Shown here: piece by piece, positions 1 to 5,170 of the stretch
Layout: every line of letters starts with the position of its first letter
Numbering within the stretch: the stretch's first letter is position 1
Assembly: GCA_031277235.1 (NCBI GenBank)
Contig: JAITMT010000112.1
Coordinates: 1 to 5,170 of the forward strand
Origin: Tannerella sp.
Lineage (GTDB): Bacteria > Bacteroidota > Bacteroidia > Bacteroidales > Tannerellaceae
Direction: 5' to 3'
DNA length: 5,170 nt
Program-made: the position numbers and the translations under genes
Notes under the pieces: generated by a model
Told to the model about the DNA's origin: nothing
Databases searched by the model: none
The model's input: the letters and a program-made list of their open reading frames with translations, nothing else

Positions 1-239
1 CACAATTATTTATCCCTCAAAATATCGAATATTTACTTGATAATTACGGAAATAAGAAATTATATGATAATCAACAAATCAATTTTGATATGGAATCAAT
101 CAAAGAAGATAATTTGCTGAAGTTGCTCGAAATTATTCATAAACATAAAAAAGGATTGGAGCAGGAAATATTTATAAACGATATGAGTTTTACGGGAATA
201 AACTCGAAAATAATTGACAGCATGACGGCATTTCCATGA
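1..239 (+). CDS. C-terminal fragment of an unrecognised protein (5' end outside the window)
   Basis: The frame whose first full codon is at base 3 stays open for 78 codons and ends at the TGA at 237-239. The other two forward frames hit stops at about 38-40 and 118-120. The fragment starts QLFIPQNIEYLLDN and ends IIDSMTAFP. It is rich in Asn, Ile and Lys, with a charged, probably helical middle (KEDNLLKLLEIIHKHKKGLE), and shows no membrane segment, metal site or nucleotide motif. Its TGA overlaps the ATG of the potassium channel gene (ATGA at 236-239), which suggests co-transcription and translational coupling. GC is about 27%, against about 50% in the following gene, so it may have a different history. 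I do not recognise the family. That it is coding rests on the open frame and the ATGA junction; an AT-rich intergenic stretch is the alternative. Confidence 0.6.
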   Translation, partial: QLFIPQNIEYLLDNYGNKKLYDNQQINFDMESIKEDNLLKLLEIIHKHKKGLEQEIFINDMSFTGINSKIIDSMTAFP

Positions 240-1573
240 ATTTAAACTTGAAATTTACATATACACAGGTAATTGTAGCCTGTTTCTTCGCGTTGATTTT
301 TCTCGGAGGATTTTTGCTTTGCCTGCCGGTCGCGTCAAAAACAGGCGAATGGACGGTCTTTATTGACGCTGTCTTTACGGCTGCCAGCGCGCTGTGCGTT
401 ACGGGTTTAATCGTTTTCGACACGTGGACGCACTGGTCGCTGTTCGGACAAGTCGTCATCCTGCTGTTGATACAGACGGGCGGCATCGGTTTCATGACCG
501 TCATTACCATATTTTCCATTTACTTGAAACGCACCATCGGGCTGCACGAGAGGCAGTTGCTGACGCAATCAACCGGATTGCTGCAACTTGGCGGAGTCGT
601 GCGGCTGATCAAGAAAATCGTGAAAATCGTCATTGCCTTCGAGTTGATCGGCGCGGTCATTCTGGCTGTGCGCTTTTGTCCGCAGATGGGATTCGGGACG
701 GGATTGTGGAACGCCGTTTTCCATTCAATATCAGCCTTTTGCAATGCGGGATTCGACTTGATGGGGAAATATGGCGCGTTCTCGTCGCTGACGGGGTATG
801 TCAACGATTTCACGGTCAGCCTGACGATAGCCGCGCTGATTGTAGCGGGCGGTATCGGTTTTGCCGTGCTGGACGATATGCTGTTCTTCAGATGGCGATT
901 CCACAAATATGCGTTGAACTCGAAAATCGCGCTGTCGGTTACGGGAATGTTGATTGTCGGAGGATGCTTGCTGTTCTATCTGTTTGAATATAACGGTCTT
1001 ATGAAGGAATTTACGGTCGGGGAAAAAATCGTGGCGTCGCTGTTTCAATCCGTCAGTCCGCGAACGGCGGGCTTCAATTCGATTGACCTGGCGGGGCTGA
1101 CCGAGGCGAGCGTCCTGCTGACCATCGTATTGATGATTATCGGCGGCAGTTCCGGCTCCACCGCAGGCGGAATCAAAACGTCAACGCTTGCTATTCTGAT
1201 ATTTAACGCATTCAATTCGATCCGGAAAACGCACAGCATGGTCGCCTTCAAGCGCCGGCTGGACGACAAAACCGCCAAAAGAGCCGCAGCCATCGTAACC
1301 ATCTATCTCTTTGCCATTCTGGCGGCAAGTATTATCCTGTGCGCCGTCGAAGAATGCACCATGAAGGAAGCGCTCTTTGAAACGGCGTCGGCGCTCGGGA
1401 CGGTCGGCTTGACGCTCGGAATCACGGCTTCGCTCGGCGTTACGGGGAAAATCGTCCTGATCACCTTGATGTTCGCGGGCAGGGTCGGCTGGATCACCTT
1501 GCTGCTTGCGCTTGCAAGGAAACGCTTTGATCCGCCGATGGAACGGCCGGCGGAAAAAATATTAATCGGTTAA
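236..1573 (+). CDS. ktrB: TrkH/KtrB-family potassium uptake channel subunit
   Basis: Inner-membrane, ion-conducting subunit of a Ktr/Trk potassium uptake system, 445 aa, the usual KtrB length and shorter than enterobacterial TrkH. The family is built from four membrane-pore-membrane repeats, and all four pore loops are visible with their filter glycines: SALCVTGL (G57), FCNAGFD (G172), SPRTAGFN (G279) and SALGTVGL (G391). The glycine/serine-rich segment GGSSGSTAGGIKT (residues 303-315) matches the intramembrane gating loop in the third repeat. The conserved arginine of the last repeat is R416 in AGRVGW, where many homologues have GR(I/V)GP. The C-terminus ends in a KtrB-like EKILIG. The start is the ATG in the ATGA overlap with the upstream fragment; an in-frame stop lies shortly before it. 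No clear Shine-Dalgarno is seen. The RCK regulator follows 29 bp downstream. Whether uptake is Na+-coupled (Ktr) or otherwise cannot be read from the sequence. Confidence 0.95.
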   Translation: MNLNLKFTYTQVIVACFFALIFLGGFLLCLPVASKTGEWTVFIDAVFTAASALCVTGLIVFDTWTHWSLFGQVVILLLIQTGGIGFMTVITIFSIYLKRTIGLHERQLLTQSTGLLQLGGVVRLIKKIVKIVIAFELIGAVILAVRFCPQMGFGTGLWNAVFHSISAFCNAGFDLMGKYGAFSSLTGYVNDFTVSLTIAALIVAGGIGFAVLDDMLFFRWRFHKYALNSKIALSVTGMLIVGGCLLFYLFEYNGLMKEFTVGEKIVASLFQSVSPRTAGFNSIDLAGLTEASVLLTIVLMIIGGSSGSTAGGIKTSTLAILIFNAFNSIRKTHSMVAFKRRLDDKTAKRAAAIVTIYLFAILAASIILCAVEECTMKEALFETASALGTVGLTLGITASLGVTGKIVLITLMFAGRVGWITLLLALARKRFDPPMERPAEKILIG

Positions 1574-1602
1574 ATTTGAAATAATTATAGAAGATATTTT
1601 GT

Positions 1603-2265
1603 ATGAAAAAACCAAAGGTAAAATCGTTTCTGGTCATTGGCATGGGACGCTTCGGCAGACATTTAGCCAGGAGGTTGCAGGAACTCGGCAACTCCGTCAT
1701 GGTGGTTGACAAGAGGGAAAATCTGGAACATGACATTTCGTTCATCTTCGAGGACTATCTGATTGGCGACTGTACCAACGAAACGGTGCTGGGAGCGCTG
1801 GGAATCGGCAATTTCGACATCTGTTTCGTTACGATCGGGAAAAACTTCGAATCGTCCATCATCATTACGTCGCTGCTGAAAAATTTTGGCGCACAATATA
1901 TCGTAACCAGGGCAAGCCGGGATATTCAGACCGACGTCTTGCGAAAAATAGGCGCCGACCAGATTATTTATCCCGAAAGGGAATTTGCCGAAAAACTGGC
2001 GATACGCTACAATGTGAATCATATTTTCGACTATTTTGAACTGTCGGACAATGTTTCCATTTTTGAAATTGCCGTTCCGACCGAATGGATTGGCAGGAAT
2101 ATCGGAACGCTCAATGTGCGCCAGAAGTGCCATGTCAACATTCTTGCCGTTAAAAACGGCGCGGACGTCCTGCCCATGCCCGATGCGGCGTATAAATTCC
2201 GGCAAGGCGACATTATCGTTGTCATGGGCAAGGGAGATGACGTGTTTTGCCTGACGTCGCAATAG
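1603..2265 (+). CDS. ktrA: KtrA/TrkA-family RCK regulatory subunit of potassium uptake
   Basis: Cytoplasmic regulator of the channel encoded just upstream, 220 aa, with one RCK_N and one RCK_C domain. This is the KtrA layout rather than the duplicated E. coli TrkA. RCK_N (about residues 7-130) is a Rossmann fold: glycine loop GMGRFG at 13-18, acidic D36 ending the second strand (VMVVD) for the nucleotide ribose, and IGDCTNE at 54-60. E125 in YPERE aligns by eye with the KtrA glutamate reported to bind an activating divalent cation. RCK_C spans about 145-220 and ends in the typical GDIIVVMGKGDDV pattern. In this family an octameric ring docks on the KtrB dimer and opens it with ATP and closes it with ADP. 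The 29-bp gap has no convincing promoter, only a weak AGAAG at 1589-1593, so it is probably co-transcribed with the channel gene. No truncation or frameshift is seen. Confidence 0.95.
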   Translation: MKKPKVKSFLVIGMGRFGRHLARRLQELGNSVMVVDKRENLEHDISFIFEDYLIGDCTNETVLGALGIGNFDICFVTIGKNFESSIIITSLLKNFGAQYIVTRASRDIQTDVLRKIGADQIIYPEREFAEKLAIRYNVNHIFDYFELSDNVSIFEIAVPTEWIGRNIGTLNVRQKCHVNILAVKNGADVLPMPDAAYKFRQGDIIVVMGKGDDVFCLTSQ

Positions 2266-2314
2266 AATATCGGACGGTTATAGAAACTGCATTTTCCGTA
2301 TTTTCTTGAGCACG

Positions 2315-2340
2315 TTGAAAAGAAATTTTTCGTACCTTTG
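2315..2340 (+). promoter_or_regulatory. Bacteroidota-type promoter for the GH5-gntP pair
   Basis: TACCTTTG at 2333-2340 is an exact match to the Bacteroidota -7 consensus TAnnTTTG. It lies 24 nt before the ATG at 2365, so transcription should begin near 2345. A TTG for the -33 element occurs at 2315-2317, but the 15-nt gap is shorter than the usual 19-21 or so, so the upstream half is weak. The position between an operon end (2265) and the next start supports a real promoter. Confidence 0.7.
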
Positions 2341-2364
2341 CCATCAATTTTAACAAATACATCT

Positions 2365-3507
2365 ATGAAAGCACAAAAAAAATTACTCGTAACCCTGGCA
2401 ATATGGAGTTGCCTGACGGTTTTTGCATCCGTTGCCGGCAATCCTGCCGAAATCGGCAACAAGCGCATAACGATTGTAAATAAGGAATTTACAGTCAACG
2501 GCAAGAGAATCTGGATAAACGGAACCAATACGCCGTGGAACAAATGGAACGATTTCGGTGGCGCTTATGACGATTCGTGGTGGGACAACCATTTCAAGGC
2601 GCTGCACGACAATGGCGTAAACGCCGTAAGAGTCTGGATCAACTGCAACAACGACAACGGGGCTATCCTGATTGACGACAACGGTTTCGTGAGCGGAACG
2701 GCGGAAAAACATTGGAAAGATTTGGATTTGTTTTTCGCAACGGCGCAAAGAAACGGGATTTACATCATGGCAACCCTGCTTTCGTTCGACCATTTCAAGA
2801 ATGCGAAAAATCAAAGACCGGATGCGCAAAAATGGCGGAATATGATTGCAGACAGCAAGACAATTGATTCGTTTGTAGAGAATTACGTCGTTCCCTTTGT
2901 GAACAGATATAAAAACAATCCCTATCTTTGGAGCATTGACATGTGCAACGAACCCGACTGGGTTTTTGAAAACGAAGAGTGTGGAAAACTTCCCTGGGAA
3001 CAGATTTCCAACCTTTTTGCACGCGAAGCCGCCGCCATCCATGAAAACAGCGACATACTCGTTACGGTGGGCATGAGTTTTCCGAAATATCACTCCGACG
3101 ACGAAGGAAATTCGGGCAATAAAGTGTCGGACGCTTTCCTGCAAAAACTTTATCCAAACCCGAAGGCGCATCTTGATTTCTGGTCTCCGCACTATTACGA
3201 CTGGGTCGGACCGCATTACGGCGTGCCGTTTTATGTAAACCCGTATGGCGCGAAACCGGGCGGCTGGGGGCTTGACGACTCGAAACCGGCGTTAATCGGC
3301 GAATGTATGGCAAAAGGCTCCAAGGGGAAAACCGCCGGAACGGAAAACAATACGCTGATTACCGATTATGAGAACGCTTATCTCAATGGTTGGCAGGGCG
3401 TTATGCCATGGACTTCAAACGCCGTTGACCGTTGCGGCGGCTTCGACGATCTGGTTCCGGCTACAAAATATATGCTGGAAAAATATCCGGCGCTCATATT
3501 TCCCTAA
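2365..3507 (+). CDS. Secreted glycoside hydrolase, GH5-like (clan GH-A), possible endo-mannanase or related beta-glycanase
   Basis: An exported retaining glycoside hydrolase, 380 aa from the ATG at 2365. A TTG at 2338 would extend the frame by nine codons but lies inside the promoter, so it is rejected. The N-terminus is a signal peptide: KAQKK, then a hydrophobic stretch to about residue 21, with likely signal peptidase I cleavage in SVA|GN after residue 24. C16 is preceded by IWS, a poor lipobox. The (beta/alpha)8 landmarks appear in order: R89 in NAVRVWI, strand IYIMATLL (132-139), acid/base E196 in CNEPDW, H276 and Y278 in SPHYYDW, nucleophile E313 in ALIGEC, and W349 in GVMPW. NEP on strand 4 and GE on strand 7 are the clan GH-A signature, and the overall pattern fits GH5. 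No carbohydrate-binding module is present. The substrate is not determined; mannanase is a guess from resemblance. It is followed after 12 bp by a GntP permease, so they are probably one operon. Confidence 0.88.
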   Translation: MKAQKKLLVTLAIWSCLTVFASVAGNPAEIGNKRITIVNKEFTVNGKRIWINGTNTPWNKWNDFGGAYDDSWWDNHFKALHDNGVNAVRVWINCNNDNGAILIDDNGFVSGTAEKHWKDLDLFFATAQRNGIYIMATLLSFDHFKNAKNQRPDAQKWRNMIADSKTIDSFVENYVVPFVNRYKNNPYLWSIDMCNEPDWVFENEECGKLPWEQISNLFAREAAAIHENSDILVTVGMSFPKYHSDDEGNSGNKVSDAFLQKLYPNPKAHLDFWSPHYYDWVGPHYGVPFYVNPYGAKPGGWGLDDSKPALIGECMAKGSKGKTAGTENNTLITDYENAYLNGWQGVMPWTSNAVDRCGGFDDLVPATKYMLEKYPALIFP

Positions 3508-3519
3508 TTGTCAGCCGGT

Positions 3520-4833
3520 ATGACTATCCTCGCCATTCTCCTTTGCCTGCTTGCGCTGATTCTGTTCATCTCCTATTTCAAGGTGGACGCTTTCCTGTCG
3601 CTAGTGATTATTTCCATTGTGATGGCTGTTTTGCTGGGCGTCCCTTTGGGAAAAATACCTTCCATTGTTGAAAAGGGAGTCGGCAATATTCTGGGAAACC
3701 TGACTTTAACGGTCGTTTTCGGAGCGATGCTGGGCAAGTTGATCGCCGAAAGCGGGGCGGCTCAAAAGATTGCGGAAGTGATGGCAAATATCATGGGAAT
3801 CAAGAATATACAGTGGGGATTGATGATTACCGGATTCATTGTCGGCATTCCGCTGTTCTACAACGTCGGATTTGTGCTGATGGTTCCGATTATTTTTTCG
3901 GTCGTTTACCAATACAAGTTTCCGGCGGTCTATGTCGGGTTGCCGATGCTGGCTTCCATGTCGGTAACGCACGGTTTTTTGCCGCCGCATCCGTCGCCCG
4001 TGGCGCTGGTTTCGATGTTGAACGCCAATATGGGCGTTACGTTGATACTGGGAATTGTTGTCGCCATTCCGGCGGTGATCGTGGCGGGACCCGTTTTCAG
4101 CAAGACGTTGAAAGACATCAAGACCGGTCCGCTGAAACTGTTCGACATGAGCAAGGCGGACAGCGACCCCGACCGCAAAAAACCGGGCAAGGCAAACAGT
4201 TTTCTCAGCGCCACATTGCCGGTTTTTCTGCTGATTATCGTAACGGCGATTCCCTATTTTTTTCCGGGCAAAAGTGAATTTTTATCCTTCATCAGCGCTC
4301 CCTTAACCGTCATGCTACTGTCGTTAATCGTCGCCACCTACACGCTGGGAATCCGTCAGGGGCGAAGCGTTCGGGAAATCATGCTTGTCTATTCGGAAGC
4401 GGTAAAGGATATTTCCATGATTCTGCTGATCATCGCCGGTTCCGGTATTTTCAAGGAAGTGATGGAAACGAGCGGCGTCAGTCTGACCCTCGCCGCCGGA
4501 ATGGAAAAACTGCCGGTTCACCCTTTGATACTCGGCTGGATGATAGCGGGATTGATCAGGGTTTGCATCGGCTCGGCGACCGTTTCGGCGCTGACTGCGG
4601 CGGGCGTGGTGATGCCTCTGGTTGCGCAAAGCGGAATCAATCCGAATTTGATGGTTCTGTCGCTGGGCGCGGGAAGTTTGCTGTTCTCCCACGTGAATGA
4701 TTCGGGATTTTGGATGTTCAAGGAATATTTCAACGTGAGCGTGAAAGATACGCTGCGTTCGTGGTCGGTCATGGAAATTATCGTTTCGGTTGTCGGGCTG
4801 GCGGGAGTGCTGGTTTTGAATGCGTTGATGTGA
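3520..4833 (+). CDS. gntP: GntP-family gluconate/sugar-acid:H+ symporter
   Basis: Inner-membrane permease of the gluconate:H+ symporter family, 437 aa, matching the 438-450 aa of E. coli GntT/GntP relatives. It is hydrophobic throughout, about a dozen segments, with one hydrophilic loop at about 196-226 (KTLKDIKTGPLKL through SKADSDPDRKKPG). Family motifs are visible: GIPLFYNVGFV (109-119), SVTHGFLPPHPSPVAL (148-163), IAGSGIFKEV (305-314), GSATVSALTAAG (351-362) and FSHVNDSGFWMFKEYF (389-404). The ATG at 3520 is chosen. A TTG at 3508, directly after the previous stop, would add only MSAG in front of it. Neither start has a clear Shine-Dalgarno. Known members carry gluconate, idonate, fructuronate or D-serine, so the family is secure but the substrate is not. 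Position behind the secreted hydrolase suggests that a sugar acid from its product, or a co-occurring one, is the cargo. Confidence 0.94.
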   Translation: MTILAILLCLLALILFISYFKVDAFLSLVIISIVMAVLLGVPLGKIPSIVEKGVGNILGNLTLTVVFGAMLGKLIAESGAAQKIAEVMANIMGIKNIQWGLMITGFIVGIPLFYNVGFVLMVPIIFSVVYQYKFPAVYVGLPMLASMSVTHGFLPPHPSPVALVSMLNANMGVTLILGIVVAIPAVIVAGPVFSKTLKDIKTGPLKLFDMSKADSDPDRKKPGKANSFLSATLPVFLLIIVTAIPYFFPGKSEFLSFISAPLTVMLLSLIVATYTLGIRQGRSVREIMLVYSEAVKDISMILLIIAGSGIFKEVMETSGVSLTLAAGMEKLPVHPLILGWMIAGLIRVCIGSATVSALTAAGVVMPLVAQSGINPNLMVLSLGAGSLLFSHVNDSGFWMFKEYFNVSVKDTLRSWSVMEIIVSVVGLAGVLVLNALM

Positions 4834-4836
4834 ATG

Positions 4837-4869
4837 TTTTTTGCGGGTTTTGTTTGTTTCCGTAAAAAA
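4837..4869. repeat. Hairpin just after the permease stop (U-rich 5' arm, A-rich 3' arm)
   Basis: TTTTTTGCGG at 4837-4846 can pair with CCGTAAAAAA at 4860-4869, including one G-U pair, around a 13-nt loop. It starts 4 nt after the gntP stop codon. The order (U tract in the 5' arm, A tract in the 3' arm, no U run after it) is not that of an intrinsic terminator on either strand. A role in 3'-end protection of the transcript is possible but unsupported. Confidence 0.3.
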
Positions 4870-4932
4870 AGCGTATTCCTTTGGGGGATTTTCAATATTC
4901 ATTCGTTATCAGTCAAAACAATATAATATGGA

Positions 4933-4982
4933 CTTTCCGGGCGGGATTCATACAGGTAACTTCCATGTATATTCCCGGAAAG
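4933..4982. repeat. Nested inverted repeat upstream of the nucleotidyltransferase gene
   Basis: CTTTCCGGG (4933-4941) and CCCGGAAAG (4974-4982) are perfect 9-bp reverse complements separated by 32 bases. Inside them ATACA (4950-4954) pairs with TGTAT (4966-4970), and GG (4955-4956) can pair with CC (4963-4964) around a bulged A, giving a two-tier stem. CGGG is doubled in the left arm (CGGGCGGG, 4938-4945). An alternative register can therefore form with CGGGA (4942-4946) against TCCCG (4973-4977) plus CTTTC against GAAAG. No U run follows closely, so it is not a standard intrinsic terminator. Function unknown. Confidence 0.55.
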
Positions 4983-4996
4983 CAGTATTTAATTTA

Positions 4997-5024
4997 TTTG
5001 AAGTTCAAGGCTCAAAGTTTTCAG
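4997..5024. repeat. Degenerate GTTCAAG-type heptad repeats with an 11-bp palindrome
   Basis: GTTCAAG (5003-5009) and GCTCAAA (5010-5016) sit head to tail, followed by a weaker third unit (GTTTTCAG). TTGAAGTTCAA at 4998-5008 is an odd-centred palindrome. Short tandem G(T/C)TCAA(A/G) heptads are, from general experience, common intergenic simple repeats in Bacteroidota; this would be a decayed 2-3 unit copy. Alternatively the palindrome could be an operator, since it lies about 33 bp upstream of the -7 motif at 5041. Confidence 0.3.
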
Positions 5025-5040
5025 TTATTGAAAATATGAT

Positions 5041-5048
5041 TACCTTTG
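5041..5048 (+). promoter_or_regulatory. Bacteroidota -7 promoter element for the nucleotidyltransferase gene
   Basis: TACCTTTG matches TAnnTTTG exactly and, with the following CC, is identical to the ten bases at the promoter of the hydrolase gene. It lies 19 nt before the ATG at 5068, giving an expected start near 5053-5056. No good TTTG is found at the expected -33 position; the bases there are GTTTTC (5017-5022). TTGAAAA at 5028-5034 is too close to serve. Confidence 0.6.
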
Positions 5049-5067
5049 CCGAAAAATCAAACGGAAT

Positions 5068-5170
5068 ATGCAAACAAGTGACTATTTGGACAAATTACGG
5101 CAATTCAAACAACAGTATTCTGCGGAATATGGAATAGAACGTATCGGTATTTTCGGTTCGGCGGCTCGTG
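5068..5170 (+). CDS. MNT-type minimal nucleotidyltransferase, N-terminal part (cut by the window end)
   Basis: ATG at 5068 opens a frame that runs to the window edge: 34 codons starting MQTSDYLDKL and ending GIERIGIFGSAAR. The strand IGIFGS followed by AAR is the start of the nucleotidyltransferase signature (GS, then R/G, then DxD about ten residues later). The helix before it and the phrase YGIERIGIFGS are typical of small MntA-like proteins and of the Bacteroidota 'nucleotidyltransferase family protein'. Such proteins transfer nucleotides and often act as antitoxins by AMPylating a HEPN/DUF86 partner encoded next to them. The DxD catalytic pair and any partner lie outside the window, so neither activity nor toxin-antitoxin status can be confirmed. 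The start is supported by the promoter motif 19 nt upstream; no other in-frame ATG lies between them. Confidence 0.78.
   Translation, partial: MQTSDYLDKLRQFKQQYSAEYGIERIGIFGSAAR

Noticed and set aside
1575..1601. Possible promoter between ktrB and ktrA (TTTG at 1575-1578, TATTTTG at 1595-1601)
   Set aside because: The second element is one base short of TAnnTTTG and ends one base before the ATG, so the transcript would be essentially leaderless or start inside the gene.
2266..2302. Possible terminator after ktrA: AATA(T)CGGA against TCCGTATT
   Set aside because: It is an eight-pair AT-rich stem with a bulge and a loop of about 20 nt, and is followed only by TTCTTG. Too weak to call a terminator.
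2341..2430. Lipoprotein interpretation of the hydrolase signal (Cys16)
   Set aside because: The residues before the cysteine are Ile-Trp-Ser; tryptophan at -2 is a poor lipobox, and a normal SVA|GN cleavage site lies a few residues later.
2383..3216. Long antisense open frame opposite the hydrolase gene (and a similar one opposite ktrA at 1663-2262)
   Set aside because: The forward genes have full family motifs. The antisense products show no domains and are explained as shadows of the forward codon usage.
4874..4883. CCTTTG-containing near-match to a -7 promoter element
   Set aside because: The bases four upstream of TTTG are TT rather than TA, and no start codon of a credible gene follows at a suitable distance.
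4841..5137. A 98-codon forward open frame from a TTG, or 70 codons from the ATG at 4928
   Set aside because: It runs through the inverted repeat, the heptads and the promoter, and overlaps the better-supported nucleotidyltransferase start in another frame. Its product has no recognisable domain. The VQGSKF stretch is what GTTCAAG-type repeats encode by chance.
1..5170. CRISPR arrays, insertion sequences, tRNA or rRNA genes
   Set aside because: I saw no regularly spaced repeats, transposase motifs with terminal repeats, or tRNA/rRNA-like sequences on either strand.

Overview
This window looks like a chromosomal segment from a member of the Bacteroidota, probably a gut-type Bacteroidales with coding GC near 50%. 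Two well-placed copies of the phylum's -7 promoter motif TAnnTTTG (both TACCTTTG, followed by CC) support this. So do A-rich leaders with no convincing Shine-Dalgarno sequence and the protein families present. All recognised genes are on the + strand.

Layout: (1) Bases 1-239 hold the C-terminal 78 codons of an unrecognised, strikingly AT-rich gene (about 27% GC). Its stop codon overlaps the next start as ATGA. (2) Bases 236-2265 hold a complete two-gene potassium-uptake operon: a TrkH/KtrB-type channel subunit, then a KtrA/TrkA-type RCK regulator. (3) Bases 2266-2364 form a short intergenic gap with a Bacteroidota-type promoter. (4) Bases 2365-3507 encode a secreted glycoside hydrolase with the GH5/clan GH-A fold and both catalytic glutamates. 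A GntP-family gluconate-type permease (3520-4833) follows after only 12 bp, so the two are probably one transcript. (5) Bases 4834-5067 are AT-rich non-coding DNA with a perfect 9-bp inverted repeat enclosing a second stem, degenerate GTTCAAG-like heptads and a second promoter motif. (6) From 5068 to the window edge runs the N-terminus of a minimal nucleotidyltransferase (MNT/MntA-like), a family often paired with HEPN/DUF86 toxins.

How the genes work together: the K+ pair forms one transporter, with the RCK ring gating the channel in response to nucleotide. The hydrolase and permease suggest extracytoplasmic cleavage of a glycoside or glucan followed by proton-coupled import of a sugar acid. 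That coupling is inferred from synteny only. Most of the window is ordinary, well-conserved metabolism. The less explained parts are the two AT-rich ends: the unidentified upstream gene and the structured leader before the MNT gene. I did not find a convincing new multi-gene system inside the window.
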